64,000 nucleotides of DNA from Larimichthys crocea (GCF_000972845.2 NC_040025.1:18159399-18223398); one strand, 5' to 3'. Shown: positions 10,749 to 25,805, numbered from the stretch's first letter. Numbers and translations: made by a program. The notes: generated from the sequence alone by a model not told the origin.

Positions 10749-13700
10749 CAGACAGCTTCTTGTTCAGTCACTCTCTTTTTCTTCTCCTTCTTCCTCTGTC
10801 AACGTCCACTTTGGTCTTTTCAGCTTTGGCATTATGTCCATAATGTTGCCTGCTTGCCTAGCTCCTGTTCTGGCATGACACTGGCTCTGCTCTCTGTCAG
10901 CATTCAGCTTTTCCTGGTGGTACACACACTACACTGAACATTAACTAACAGCAACTATAGTTCATAGACGTTTGCTTTACTGTCTATAAGGGAACTGTCA
11001 ATAAACGAGAGTCGAGGCGGAGCAGCCAGAGGACATCAGAGGGAAAACAGAATGAAAATATGATCCAATTTCACCCAAAGCATTACAAGAGTGGGAAGAC
11101 ACAATTCATCTGATTACATGTCAATGTAGCATCACAACCTGTTATTTTATGGTAGAAAAGTTACACAATGTTCCTTTCAGGGGGGATAAAACTTCCTTTT
11201 ATCAATATTAAAAGTGCATATACTTGTGTGGTGAACTTGATTGTACTTCCACCCAGCTTTGACCTGAACAGGGACTTTAACCTACAAAGTAGCTTTGTGT
11301 AATAATAAGACATGTATGCTTACAATTATGCTGTCTGAAATGTAGTGGAGTAGAAGCAGAACGCAGCATAAAATGGGTAAGTTTTTAAAGAGCGTACTTA
11401 CATGTGTTACATTTCACTACTGTAAATAGAGAGACATAAGTAGTATAATTATGTTTTTTGTTATGAAGGCTACATTTGAAAAAAAAAATACAACACAAAA
11501 TGTTTTTCTATATGACCTACAGTTCTTTCTCTAAACCTCTCTAATCCAATGGTATGTTATAGGTCTGTATGTATTCAAATGCAGCAATTACATCAATGTC
11601 AACACCTTATAGACAATGCAGTTAACTTATGCATTTTCATTTTAGACTTTCTGATACATGCTCAGGAATAAAAGTCAATGCATCAAATAACTTTAAATGA
11701 ATCTCCTTAGATCAGCATGCAGCGTATAGGACTATAATCTTTATCTTGCTCTGCATATTGTTTTTGATAGGAAACTGAGCAGACTTGCTGAGAGCTATAA
11801 GGTATATTAAACCTCACAGCTGCACAAACGATTCTTTCATAGTATGCAGATACATCTTAAGCTACATTCATAAATCCAATGCTTTAATCTATTGGTTCCA
11901 TCTCCATTGCTTCCTTCCCCCTCACCATTATGCATACAACCACATGATTACACATAAGCTGGTGTCAAGGTATTTTTAGACCTCCCGATGGTGGGTCGAA
12001 TTCTTCTTTCAGTTTCCAGCCTTAAGGCAGTCTGACTCGTTGCACATAAAACAATTTAGCCCCTTTTCACCACTTCTTCCCTTGAAGTGAAACAGCTGAA
12101 GTGATTGTAAAGCAAGCCAAGTGAGACCTACACACTGGTGAAGCTGAACAGCGCACAATTAAGGCAGCAGACGCGTGACATCAGCTATGTGCCCGAGGTG
12201 TAGGGTGACCCTGGCTGACACTGGTCCGTCTCTGGTCTCTGTCTGTCCTGAACCCATACAGCCCTGCAGGCCTCATTGGCTAGAGTTAATTAGTGAAAGA
12301 TAGACAACACTGTTCACTTCATCTGCACAGCTTTTGATGCTATAGTGACAATATTAATATCTGTTAGGCTGTGTCATTGAATCAAAGTTAAGCCCAACAT
12401 GCATGAGCTCTTATCAGCACTTCCTCTTTCCCTGATCTCTTTATGATTATGAAGTATTGTTTGAATTGTTTTGTTAATCAAATCTGTGTTTTCATGTTCC
12501 TAAATGTGATTATTCCCAAACGCTGTGACATCATGAACCTTTTGTTTTACTTTGTTTCACAAGAATCCCTCATATCACTTAGCTTTTCAGACAGGACATC
12601 CTCATTTTGCAAGACAAACAAAGAGCAAATAATAACCTTCCAAAAAAAAAATTTGACGACCTGAACCGCTCCATATGTTTGGCATTATTTCCAATAGTTT
12701 TAGCTTTTATCCTAGTTTCTTTGTTTGTTTAATTGTTTAAGACTTTCTTGTATCTACAGTTTCTTCAATTCTGCAACAAGATCACAATAATTTAAAATGA
12801 AAAATGTAATTTGTTCTGAAACAAAACTTTCAGTGCAGCCTTTAAGCCTCCTGCTTAGCTTGTTTGTCTCTGTTTTCATGGCTGCCACAGATCTTATTTC
12901 CATTTTATTTCAGTGAGGTTTAAATTGAATGAAATGTTGTGGTTTCTTTCATGTTTGCGTTCACTTTCCTTGGAGACCAAATAATGCTGTCTCTCCCTCT
13001 CTGCTTCTCTGCAGACGGGCTCCTAAAAATCTGTTTACTCTGAGTTAACCATACGGCGAGCCATGTAAGAAATCATTCTTCTCTCAGTGGACTTGGTGGG
13101 TTAATAAGTTATCTGAGGACAAAGAGCTGACAAGCCCACCACCACAAACAGAGCGATAGTCTTCCTTCCTTTGGCCTGGGTCACTGGGGTTATCAGTGAC
13201 AAGGGAACAATAGGAAGTGGTAAGACCAATCACATCATAGTACTGTCACTCACCGCCTGCATGCATGGGAAACAGAGCTGTCCATCCACTGCTCCCATCG
13301 CATGTGATACACCCAGGCTCCTGTGCTGTCACCACACTCAGCGTGTCACATAGCATGTCACAGCCCTTTTGACCTCCCATTTATTACTACTGCTCAGTGC
13401 TCACCGTCAGGGGCTGGCAACAATCATGGCCTGGTGTGAATGTCTCTTCAGAGCATCTGTGCAGAGTACCACTGAATAACAGACATTAAAAAGAAAGCAG
13501 CATACTTGTTGTTGGCAGAAGTATGATTTGCAAATACTTCCAGAGCTGTTACAGAAGACGAGATGTCAAGATTCATGAAGATCAGACCATACAGATTGTA
13601 CACATGCCTGACCTCAGGTGTTGGTGGAAACCAAAAACTGAGCAAAAAGACAATAAAAATTGTACTATTGGAACACTGAGCTACTTTAACTTTTTTTAAA

Positions 13701-14079
13701 GAATACTTCTTTCACCACTGAATGTACTGAGTATTGTTTGAACATGATGTTTTTAATTTCATCATCAAAGACTATACTGAAGTAAATTTAAAAGCGAAAT
13801 GTGCCTGCCAACTTGGTTAACCTCCAATACTTAATTACATTTGATACAGACATAATTTATATTGTAAATTGTACTTTTCCAGTTTTTACTGTTATTTCTA
13901 AATTTAGAGAATAATATTTCATCTGAAAAGATTCATTGTGTTAGCTATCAGAGATGCACACAGTGCATCCTATTCAGCTATGTTTAGATCTGTGTCTTTG
14001 GATTCAAATTATTTTAATGTCATTTTTCAGGAGCCAGTTTAACATCTGATACTGTAAACAGATACTGTCTAACCAAGTT
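10749..14079. other. intergenic DNA
   Basis: No gene is supported. The block around 12.15-12.32 kb is less AT-rich and holds an inverted CCAAT box followed by TTAATTAG (12286-12293), so it could be regulatory. The remainder is AT-rich with scattered poly-A/T tracts. Confidence 0.55.
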
Positions 14080-14250
14080 CTCCCACACCACACTGTTCCT
14101 CCCCATCCTGCACTGCCGCCTCAAATCCACTTCAGGACACCATTACTTGTCTACGATGGCTCAGGAGCATCCTATTTTTGAGTTGTATCCTCACAGTTGA
14201 TTGCACTCATTGTAAGTCACTTTGGATAAAGGCTTCAACCAAATGAATAT
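14080..14250 (+). repeat. LINE/V-SINE-type 3' tail fragment
   Basis: The sequence TGTAAGTCACTTTGGATAAA followed by GGCTTCAACCAAATGAAT matches the tail seen in very many fish LINE/SINE copies (consensus roughly TGTAAGTCGCTTTGGATAAA then AGCGTCTGCTAAATGAAT). It is a truncated, mutated copy with no coding capacity. Confidence 0.7.
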
Positions 14251-17200
14251 AATAATCTAAAGTAATCATGAAGTGGCCTATAAGTGGCACCTCACCCCTT
14301 GTAAAAGTGTTATCTTTAGTTTGGCTGTAACTTGATCATGAAGTCAGTTTTCAGGGTGTCTCCTCCCCAGTAAGGAAAAGGCGTATTACACAGGTTGCAA
14401 CCTTGTCAAAACCAGCCTGTAAATCACAGACTGGGCGTTCAGCCTGGCAGTGCACACACCCTGCACACCCTTGAGTCTGGAATCTATGCACAACAAGTTT
14501 GAGTCAAATGTCTATCTGTGTGTGTTGTACCCTACGTGCCCTCTGGGTCTGAGTCAGCCAGCTGGTGAGAGTAGGTGTTTTGCTACTGAGGGCATGGGCC
14601 GTCCCCTTTGTAACCTCAAGTGAGTTCGTCACTGGGCAGAATGACTGATAGATGGCACAAGATACATCCACTCTGCAACCTATTTGTGGTTTAACAGCCA
14701 CACATTTCCTCACATTTTCAATTTGTTTGCTTCCTGTTGATGTGGATCACCCACAGTGTTAAAATGACTCTCCCCTGAAACCACTCAATGCACAAGGTTA
14801 TCAATGGCTGACAACAGAGCCTCGACAGTGAAGTAAACTGTAGAGCCTACCTCCCTGGTTTGTTTAACCACAGCTGGTTGTTTGTTGCCTGACATTTGTT
14901 AATGATGCGTCGCTTCGAAGCTGAATGGCACATTCTTGCACTGACACTTCAGATGTTTTTAACTCTTTTGCCATTGAGGTCCAGAAGACTGTGGATCAAG
15001 TAGGAGTGAAAGGCAGCTAAATTAACGCAACCAGTCAGTCAATGCTGGCCTTTGCCGCCTGAGAGTGTGGAAGAATTTGCATTGAGGCAAAGCCATTCAC
15101 GCAACAATACAGTGGGTCCCTGACAAGTGCTCCAGTGCTCGTCTGGGTCTGGGGGAGTGTAGCTCTCCAAGGAAAGAGACTCTTCACTTGTATGATGCCA
15201 GAGGCCAAATGGAGAGCTTAGGTAACAAGAGGCAAGTTGAAGCTTATTTGCTTGGTAGTTGCCATAACAGAAAGGGTAATAAGTAGTATTGGCTGACGTG
15301 TTCCTCCTGCTTAATGAGTCACAACAAAAGCAAACGGTCAGAGGTCAGCACTACCAATAATGTCGGCTCCTAAAACCTCTAAGTGTTGCAACCCTTTCAC
15401 ACTGCAGAATAATCACTGCTGACTGCAGGACAATGTGTGAAGTCAGGTTTATGCTATATTTACATATTGTCAACAGAATGGGAAGAACTGGAAAACTCAT
15501 TATTCCCATTTAGGAGCACTCGTGCATTATTCCAGGATGGTTATGTCACTGTTTCTCCAGAGAAAACTAAATTAGCTTCTTGAGTATGCATATATTTATA
15601 GCTGTTTGTTCACAAGTGAAACCAGATACAGACCCACATTGTGTAAGTTGTTTTTAATCAGTCAATATTTAGTTTAATTAAATATAACCACAGCCATTTT
15701 GCCAGAGGTTTGTTTACACTAATGCAGTTTCTTTCACCAAATGGGAGATATCGTAGCCAACGTAAATATCAATCTCAGAATTAAAAACGCAGAGGCTGAC
15801 ATTAACAGTTTTCTCCCCTGACCATAAGAAAGCAGTGTCTATTAACATATTTGGTAAATATGCTTAATAGCAGGGATTTGGTAGCAATTATCTTTCCACT
15901 GCAGAGGCTTGTGGAAGTGGAAGTCCCCTAATTTTACACACAAAGGCCAATTCACTCATAATGTACAATATTAATCACCCTTTAAAACAGTTGAATAATG
16001 TCTGGAAGAGCTAAACAAAGTAACATGTGACATCATAGGGTTGCTTCACAAGAAAATCTTGTGTTAAAACCAGGTGGGCGTAGAAATGAGACTGGCTGTT
16101 TACCAGATAAAGTCTAACAAACAGACACTTTTCTGTTTCTTTGTTAAAAGTATAAAATCCAACATTTTCTGATATTATAAACTATCGATGAAAGAATAGT
16201 TATGAATTCAGTAAATTGGTATTTTAGTGTTTTCTATATCAAACTTTGTTGTTAAAATGTTTCATAAACCTGACAGTTTAAAGAAACGCAAATGCAATTG
16301 ATCAACTTGTATCACATGGATGACGGAAAAGGCTTCACGTAGCATATTACATACAGCATCACACATATAAGAAAGATATACAGAATATACAATGTTATAC
16401 ATTGCACTACATCATTACACACCAAGTAGAACGTTAGAAAAAGGTTAAATCTGAGGTGTAAAGGTCACCTACCCTGCAAGGCTGAAGAGCAGCCAGGAGA
16501 AACAAACACCTGCCAGCTTTTGGCCGTGCTGCTGGTGATGATGATGTCATTACTCTCCCTGGGTTCACTGCAAGTTCTCACCTAATCTTGTATGATTGTT
16601 AAACCACAGCGGACTGTAACCTCATTGTAATACTGGTTGACGCCCATACACCCGGGCAAAATTTCATGATTTCCAAATGATCTTTACATGTATCTGTCAA
16701 ATCCAGATAAAAATACTTTATGTTGCAAAACCATGGCTGGTTTCGCTCAATTACCCTAACACACTGCGGTTTGCTTTGAATAATGTTGCCCACGCTACAT
16801 TTCTAAGAAGAATTACACTGGGAAAACCCACTAAAGGTCTCAAGGGTCAAAATGTTGTTGTGTGTGTGTGTGTGGCCACTTTTGACTCAAAATGCTGGGG
16901 TGATGGGTAGTTGGAAGAAAAAGAGACCAACAAAGACCATATACTTGAGCAACTCTGTGTACTTCACAATTTTAATCAAACTACACAGAACATAACATGC
17001 TGGGAGAGAGCCTACCCCCACTGTAGCCTGGGAAAATGCCAGCTTGTCTTGAGAACTTCGAAACAATCACTCCTTCCCCTCCTCTACTCTCTCAGGGCTC
17101 CCACTGTGTTGTAATATAACCTTAGAAGGGGGTACCAGGGCTGTGAGAGGTTAGTGCTGTCAGTGGGTACATTATAGTAAAAGCTGCTGGACTGCCACAT

Positions 17201-18120
17201 GATATTACTAAATACTAGCTGTCGCTTTGAGGTTGCTGAGGTGAACTGCTTGGTTTTGGCAGGTGGGGAGCCGGGTGGGGCTCGGGCTTTCACAGTAGGT
17301 TCTGGTTGATTAAAAGTGTTTCAGCGCAGTGGTGACCGGTGGTACCCAACCGCTTGCCATGAGGAAACTAACAGCATCCTATATTACAATGATCAGCTGG
17401 GGCTTGTGAGTGTTCCCACAACAATCAGAACATGAGAGGGAGAGCATGTGGAGATTTAAAGGGGTGAGGTCTTTTTAATATCGTCCCACTGAAAGGATTG
17501 AGTCAGTCTCTGTCAGCCTTCTGTAGGTTTATGAGCTCAACTCCTGGTTGCTGCAAATACTCAGTTTAAAGTAACAGTTCAATTAAGACATTTACATGTT
17601 TTACAGTCACCACACTATATCCTGATTTATTGTTTTAAAGATTTGTGACGTGTGACGTGTTAAAACAAAATAGAAGAGACTAGAACAGGACAATACAGGA
17701 TAGAATATGCTAAATAGTGATAATAGTAAGAGAACATAGAATAATAGAATAAATTAGGTTAGAACGGAAGAGAATAGACAAACACAGAAAGAAATCCATT
17801 CATCCAAATTTTGAAGATGGTTAAAAGATGTTGTTAGGACCTGTAAAAGCAACGCTCAATACCCATTGCAGTGTAATGAGTCTTCATCGACATGTTACAT
17901 TGAATATTGTCACATCTTATTGTAGTTAAGCAAAATACTAGCTGAGCCAATTTGCTAGCTAACATATCTACATCAAGAGTTTGCCTAGTAGATCTTTAAT
18001 ATCGACCAGTCGGTTTCCTTCCTATTTCTGTGGTAACATTTAAGTTTTTTCTGATATGATTCCTGATCAGTAGCACAGCATCACATGCCTTTCAAAACTG
18101 ATACGATAAAAAATAAGATT
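14251..18120. other. intergenic DNA
   Basis: No gene is supported. A degenerate AGAATAG-type pentanucleotide tract lies around 17660-17775. A short TG run lies at 16856-16874. Otherwise it is unique-looking, moderately AT-rich DNA. Confidence 0.55.
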
Positions 18121-18240
18121 GTTTTATGATCTATGGTTAAGGTTTGGATAGGTTTAGACACAAAATGACTTGTTTAGGATCAGACAAAAACTATGGCTTG
18201 GGATAGAATAATAACTTGTTAAGGAAGTGGTGAAAATAAA
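18121..18240. repeat. degraded interspersed repeat, copy 2
   Basis: It contains GGTTTGGATAGGTTTAGACA followed by CAAAATGACTTG, matching the copy near 7.67-7.74 kb over about 40 bases. The family is not identified. Confidence 0.5.
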
Positions 18241-18984
18241 CGTTGACTCTAAGAAACAGGAATGGAATAGCAGTCCAATATTTTGTTCACTCATCCAGCC
18301 ACCTCAACCACATCCTGCAGTGCACATTGTGGCACTATAGAGGGCTGTGTCACTTAAATGTAAACATAAGTTAAGATATGTTCTATATTTAAGGCCTGTC
18401 TTTAGAGGTATTTCTTTAACGCTGTGCTCAGATAAAACACTCACCCCACTCATTCATTTCAATGATTTTCAGTGACTGCAGACACAGTGGGTTGGTGTCT
18501 AACTTTTATCACATAGTCAATGTAATCCAGCATCACACTGTGATTTCCGGAGTTAGAAAATCCTTCCTACTATCATAATAAACCTTGGTGCAGTGGTCAG
18601 TGGCTTTCCTGTATCATATTTCATCATTCTTAGGGTATCTGAAGCAACACACCGCCATCAACGCAGCCCCTCGCAGAAACAATCTATTATTCTCAACAGG
18701 GCATGTAGGCTCAAGCCTGTCGAACAGCCTCCGCTTTCACTTGCCCCCACCATTCAACTCCCTACCGATTTTACCTCAGGCCAGAGTGTCGCTTTTACTC
18801 CTGCTGTTTCACCTTCTTTTATATGACCATCCTCTGTTCCCCTGCTGTGGGCCAACCTGCCATGTAAAGAAGCACCTTTGTGGAAAGAGTTGCTCCACAG
18901 GTAAGCGTGGCCTGAGGACTGAGCTCTCCTGCTGGGTTGTGACACATGCTCTAACACTCTTGCTCTTTCTCTGGTGAAAGCATT

Positions 18985-19060
18985 TTTGTTTTACATTACA
19001 TTACACTTTTGCCCCAAGCGCCTTGCAGTGAGTTCATTCAAACCGCATTGGAACAAGAGC
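18985..19060. repeat. diverged V-SINE/LINE-tail-like fragment
   Basis: TACATTACATTACAC is followed by TTTTGCCCCAAGCGCCTTGC and AGTGAGTTCATTCAAACC. This aligns with the fish repeat motif GACGCTTTTATCCAAAGCGA, CTTACAGTGAGTGCATTCAA. It is an old, mutated copy. Confidence 0.55.
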
Positions 19061-19349
19061 CAGGAGTGTATTCCTTTATTCAAACAAATGACTAAAAGCA
19101 TGCTCATTTCTCTGGAACATACTTAAAGATGTTTTTCTACAGTCATAGGCACATATGCAAGCATACAGGCATGCTCTCACACACAGGCTACAGAGGAAAA
19201 TACAACCTGTTGATTGCTATGTGGACCTATGTGGACCTTATCAAGTCCGAATGACTAAAAGAAGAATACATGGATGTAAAAAAAATTAACAGTACAAAGT
19301 ATGTTTTACAGTAACTTATTATGCTGCTGTGTTTCCCTCTTCCCATGCC

Positions 19350-19600
19350 CTCAGTCACGGCGTGACACAGCCGGGTTGGGCGAAGCGACAGAGGCAAGAC
19401 TCAGATATAGACGGCCACGCACTCCGGCACTTCCTGCTGCGTCTTGCTTTCAGTCTGGAGCTATTTCAGAGGTTATTGATGTCTTCGCCAACTGGGAGCT
19501 TTCTAAACAACTACCCTGCTGCAACAGGTTACAAGTCCAGCTTCCCGCTCATTAGGCTCTAATTGATTGTAATGTGGCCTTTGAGAAGTACTGGCCCGCT
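19350..19600. promoter_or_regulatory. candidate conserved non-coding block
   Basis: A repeat-free, GC-balanced segment that ends in clustered homeodomain-like cores: CATTAG at 19550-19555 and CTAATTGATTGTAAT from 19559. Overlapping frames have no domain. Its regulatory role is inferred only from composition, motif clustering and its position in the gene-free interval next to a developmental transcription factor gene. Confidence 0.25.
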
Positions 19601-22600
19601 ATGGGGTTGTTCTGCACATGTGAGTGCCCCCACTGTCCCTTCTACTTGTCCACCTCACTCACCAGCAGGGTCTGGAGTACAGACACAATTGGCCCTCTCA
19701 GATGGAATCATTAAAGCGGGTGGGATAGCATGAGCTCTTTCATACATCAGGCCTCTGTGGACCAGCTTGAGACCAGGGACAGTGGCCACTGCCTGCCCAG
19801 TGGGAGAGCCCCATCCTGGGCAGGCTATTGTTGGCCTCACCCCTCGACTGGCTGCCTGCGGTTCTGGCTGCATTGGCTTGATTTGTATGCCAAGGTCCTG
19901 GACTAAAGACAGCCATGCAGGGGAGCTCAGTCAATATTGGTTTTGAGAGCTGGAGGAAAAATGTCAAAATGTTAAATTCTATTGACTTCCCCCCACTGTT
20001 ATTTGTTTCTGTGGCCAAAGGCCTAGTGGGCCATTAGTGTAAACAGGGCTTTGTCTTAGGGCTCAGCTTCCAGCAGGAGACTGATAGAACAAAACCCAGA
20101 GATAGTGGGTCTAGTCTGGCATAAAAATGGCTGAGCTGTGGGGCTGAAGAGAGACCTTAAAATGACAAAGACAGAGATACAGAAAACAAGCTGTTTTGAT
20201 CCTCTCTGACACTGTTGAAGTACGCATGCCATCTTTTCAGATGATCGCTGTATAATGTGTTTATACAAGTGTTTTTTTTGGCATTTGAAAAGACCTGCAC
20301 AAACAAGTTAGGCTTCAGGCTGATTACTTTGTTTTGATGCTTTATCAAAGGGTAAATATCAAGAGAATACATAATATGACACATTGTAGCATCCGATTGA
20401 ATGTTTACAAGAGTCATTAATGGTTCACCTTATCTCTTCCTGCAAGGATGTCCTACGCTTTTCACTATCATATGCATGTAATGACTTTTCTGCTGTCTTT
20501 GTTCAAAAGTCCTCTGGGTAAAAGTGAAGAGCAGCTGTTTTACAGCGGTACATCCCTCTTCCTTTTTTGCCCTCAGCTCTCTCCTGTCTCTTTCAGCCCT
20601 CCAGGAATATGGGATTCTTTTTTAAATCACTTCAATTAACATGGAGCCATAAAGCCGTTCTCCTTGAGTGTTTTCACACCCTTCTCATCTTTGCTTTCTC
20701 CTCTGGTCCTCTCCGCTTTCTTTTACCTATTTCCCCTGCTAACTTTATTAGGTGGCAAGCTTTTGTGCTGTTGCAACAAGTCACTTCCTCCGTGGGCAGA
20801 CTGGGAGGGAACATGGAAATACTGAGGAAAAGGCACATAAAGGCTTGAAGGGGGAACTCTTTCAATGAAAACTGTGAAGTGTGGTTTTGTAAAAAAAAAT
20901 AGCTATAAGTGATTTATGTTTTTGTAATGAGTATCCACTTGTATCTGACTGACTCTGGTATATTTAGTTCTATCACTGCTAATGGATTACTTAGCAAGAG
21001 TCATACTGGAAACAATACACGTGTGAAATCACACATCACTGCAAGGTGACACATTTCTCTCATTTGGCACCAGAGGACTAAAAAAAAAGCGTAAAAGCGT
21101 GAAATCCACCCAGTTAGTGACACATCTTTATACACTATGTAGTAAAATAGTCTAACACTGTTTACTTACCCCCCCTACTTCTCAAGCAAACAACATTTTC
21201 ATTGCTTGTCAGTGTGAATATGCAAAATCTGTGTCTTTGAATACACCTGTGAGGAGCAGTGCAGGTCTGATGATGCATGTTGCAACAGACTGCAGCTAAT
21301 AAAGAGAAAAGAGCATGCACACACACACACAGTGTATGTGCATTTGCTCTAACCAGGTCAGTAGGTTTATTCAGCCTCTGGAGACCTGAACGGCCTACTG
21401 GACAGGAGCAGACCTGCTCTGCTGCTGCAGCAAACAATAGAACCAGTCAGACTGTCCTGTCCAGTCGGTGACCCTGCCCAAACCAGCTGGGTTTGAATCC
21501 ATGCATAACACCACTCACTCCAAGCAGGGTCAGGTAAATAAGAACTCTGGCCTCATTGCCAAGCATAAGATGTTGATGAAGTTTTAAGTGCTGCAGGGCA
21601 GTATAAAGTTACACTATCACCTCAAGTCAAGATAGATAAGTACAACGAGCAAAAAGACGTCTATAAGTTTTTTCTTTAGCCAATTTGTCCCATTCATTTT
21701 TACTTCAACTTTCATGGATTAAACATCATCCAGACTAACAAACCACAATTATGAAGGGGTTTTCATATCCCTGATAATTTTTTACATTATCTTCTGTTTG
21801 GAGCAATACCATTTTAATCCCCAGTAACTGATCCCTGATACCCATTAATGTTATAGACATATGTTACTAGTTCTGCTTTGTGCTGCATCTTTAGCTACTG
21901 GACATATTTCCAAATTATATTTAATAATTTGAGTAAACAACAAAAAGGTAAAAGAATGACTTGACACAGAGCTTGACTTGGGAAATAATTGGATTGAATG
22001 TGAAGTTGGTGAAGTAGTATGTGGAGTGGAAGGGTGCCCCATTTCTTTGCAGGAAAAATTTCCTACAAAGTTACTTGATGTAAGTTATAATCTTGGCATC
22101 TGTTATGATGAAACACAGTAATATCTGGACAGTTTTTGACTTTTTTTTTTCTCCAGTGACCTGGACATGCCTCGATGTACTCACGTTCTGCATGACACTG
22201 GACAGTCCCTCCCTCTGAGCTGCACAGAAACTCTGTGGGTGAGCATAAGCATGGCCTGTTTGACAAAAAAACTACAGTTCGAGCAGCGAGAAAAAGCATC
22301 TGTCACCACCTCAAGTACGCACACGTGAAAGAAATATAACAGTTGTAAATGAGGGGCCCATGTGGTCACAGCACTGCCTCTAAATCCCCATCTCACCCCG
22401 CATACGGCAACAAACAGCCCACAATTCCCTTCAGTAGGGTTGACTTTGCATGAACATATTTGCTCATTGTGATTGCCAGCTTTCTGCCAGCCCCTTCTGG
22501 TGAGAAAGTGAGCAAACATGTCCCTCTCCCCTGTGGACCTGCTGTAAACCAAAGACTGAAAGACGCATAACAAAGGAGAGGAAAAGAGCAGTCAGTAAAG

Positions 22601-25600
22601 AAAAGTAAAGAAAAGTAGGGTTAAGTTTGAAAGCATCAACGTCGAAACAGGAAAAATAAATAGACTGTGTGTCTCCAGTGCTACTGATACTGGTGGTACA
22701 CTTCTTTACAGCTGCGGAGTAAAAGGAAACTGAAAAAAACACAAATGGGAAGAACAGTAACTCCTTCAAAATGCTCTAGCCAATAAAAGACCTTTCTTTA
22801 TGTGCAAGAAGAACTGAGTTGTGTCCAAATAATGATCAATGTGGGTTTGTAGCTTCCTGTGTTTCCTCTCTGTGGACTTTCCACAATCATACAGAGTCAG
22901 AGGAGTCAAAAGCCAGCCAGCATGTGGGATGAAGTCGTGGCCCACTGTGAGCTTTGCCCCGGGGAATTGTTGGACAAAACCCGAACACCTGACACCTCAC
23001 TGTGAATGATCCTCTAAAGAGTGCACATCCTCCTAACCCAGGTCAAATCAACTGAGCCATTTACCCACTCAGTGCTGAGGTGATTTAATGGGTTTGTCTT
23101 GTTTTGCTATCCTTGTGAGAACTGCAATCAGTTGTGTTGCTTCAAAGTGGAGTGAGGCCATTTCACTGAAACTTACTTCACAGTTTTAGTTTGGTTTTTC
23201 ATTTGTAGTTAAGATCAGGTTAAAGCTAGATTTTGAAAAGAGTGGGGAGGGCGTGTAACAGAACGTATTAAGGTCCTCATGATTACAGTGTGTTCTTATT
23301 ATAGGGTGGTCTGATTTTGATAGGTTTATTACCAATCCTGTGGTTTTGGACTCACACATTGAACTTAGAGATTTGCCAAAAACCGAAAACTGAGCCAGTG
23401 CTGAATTTAGTTCAAGCAGAGCAGCAGAAGGACATAGAAAAGACGGGATGACATTAGTCACCTGGAAACTCAAGTTACATTTCTCATCCCACAAAATGAC
23501 ATCATGAGAAAGCACCTGCTTGTAGGATACAAAACACACTGCATGCCCAGGAAACAGCTGCCCATCTATTGTTGTCTAGAGTTTTGGTTTATGGACAACA
23601 TGAACCTCTCAACAAAGCCAAGTCCCTGCGGATGACAATGGCCTAAGTAAGAGGCAGAGTGAAGGGCATGCAGTGTTAAATGAAGTGCAATGTCAGCCTT
23701 TTACTTGTTTTTATTGGGCAGTCAAGTGGATGGTGCAGCTCTGTTGGAGGCCGCAGTAAAAGAGGAGGGAGAATACTTTCACACTTAGGTGTCTATCCTG
23801 TTATCAGGCCCATTCATAATGATGTGAGGTGTCCAGAGGTGGCAGTCACAAGGCCCAAGGACATGGTAAGAAGAGTCTGTTTAGATATTCTGATAAAGTG
23901 TGAAAACATACATACAATCTACAATCTAAAATTGACAATCTAAAATTGATGTTTATAGTGTAGTAAGTAAGACATGTAAACATATAACAGCACAAAATGT
24001 GTTCTTTTCTTTGCTATAAACCCTGCTTTATGTGTTTGTTTGTTTTTTACCCCTTTTTAGGTGCCCTGAAATACTGTAAAAGAAAAAAAAGTATTTTTCC
24101 TCATTCATTCAATTCTTGTTTGCAGGTCTTTGTGTGCCCTTCAACTGTCACTAGCATCTAAGACCCACAATGAGCACAACTAGACATTCATTATGGTACT
24201 GCAATCTTTCTTCACCAGAGAACAAATTAAACACATTAAAAAAAATCACACAAAGTCAGAAACACTCTAAATACAAAAGAAATCTTTATTGTAATTCATC
24301 ATATTTCTGATCAGTCATGAATAGATGTTTCTTTGTTTAACACAGTTGATCCAGTAGAGTTTGAGACTTCCTGTGTGATCTGGCTATGAAATAAAATGTA
24401 AAAAAAACACCAAAAACCAATGAAAAAGTGCAAACACATTTGCAGGAAAAGACTATAAAAGCTTCAACACACAAAAAGGAGGTTGGGGTGGTGAAAGGAT
24501 CAACAGCAGCAAATAGGCATGAGGCCTTTAGCAGAGTGATAGTGAGAATATAAGTTTATTGACATGGATGCTCACATATTGGATGTATTGGATGCAATAA
24601 GCAACTGATGTGTGAATGAAACAGCTGATCAATAATCACAGCATCAGTGTTTTGAATCATTGTACAGGAAGAACACACTATAAGACTTGTAGTATCTGAA
24701 TCAATTTAGAAAATTCATTCAATCACACACATAACAGCTTTGATCCTTACATTATGAACTGAACAAATAAACGTCAAGAACTATCACAGTGACTATTAAA
24801 ATACCACAAGCTTTGATTTTGTCAGAAAAGGGTGATGCTAGTCAGGCTTGTAATCTACCTGACAGGATTTTTCCATCTTTTTTGTTGGGATTGATCAATC
24901 AGACTATGATCACCCCAATAATCGTGTACAAGTCCCAGCCTAACCTGTACCTGCTATTTAACTGCTTAACTTAATCCTCAGAGAGGAACTTTTATTTACC
25001 ATCCGTGGACTCAAACTTGACAGCAGAACAATTACTTCTCTATCTTGTAACATAATTTATGTTTTGTGTTTGATGCCAAACAATGACATGTTATAACGTG
25101 TGTACTTCTTCACCTTTACCCTCACATTCAGTTATAAACAAACAGAACATGCAAGGGCCAAAAAATTAAGTGGATGTTATTCCATTAGGGTATTACTCTT
25201 TTCTGTACTGAGGGAGGCACTGTTGGATTTGTTGGATCATTAAGGAGCATTTTTAAAATGGTGATTCAGCTCTGGCTGAAACATTTCAGTCTTTTAAACA
25301 AGAGTAACCTGTCAGTCGTGTCACCTTGTCATTAAAGATCAGAAACAAACGTTGTAAAACGGAGAATAAGACTTGAATCAGCAGCTCTAAACTCAGCAGT
25401 TTACTAAAGTGAAACAAGAATACAGTTCCCTTTGAAAATGTAAGCTTTTACAGCTATTCAGCACATGATTAAATGTGTTTTCAGTCAGAAACCTGGAATT
25501 AAATATAACTCACAGAGCTTATTTTTGCACACAATGAAGAAGCTGATCCACTAATCCAGTGCCACAGGTGCACAAATACCTGTGTAAGCAGAGTTAATAC

Positions 25601-25790
25601 TGATAAAAGCTCCTGGAAGAAGAAGAAAGGAACAAGAAAAAGTTCCCACACTTTGACTGTTTTGTTTCTCTCTCTGTTTCCAGTCCTTTCTTTATTTTTT
25701 CAATCCTGCCAAAATGTAAAGCAGTGTGCCAGCCATGAATGAAAAAAAGGATGGGGGAGGGAAAAATAATAGACTACAGAAAAAACAACA
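19601..25790. other. intergenic DNA
   Basis: No gene is supported. Short frames on both strands lack known domains. The DNA is unique-looking with brief A/T tracts and a short CA run at 21318-21330. Nothing resembling a structural RNA gene was seen. Confidence 0.55.
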
Positions 25791-25805
25791 TTGACTCGTG
25801 TAACT

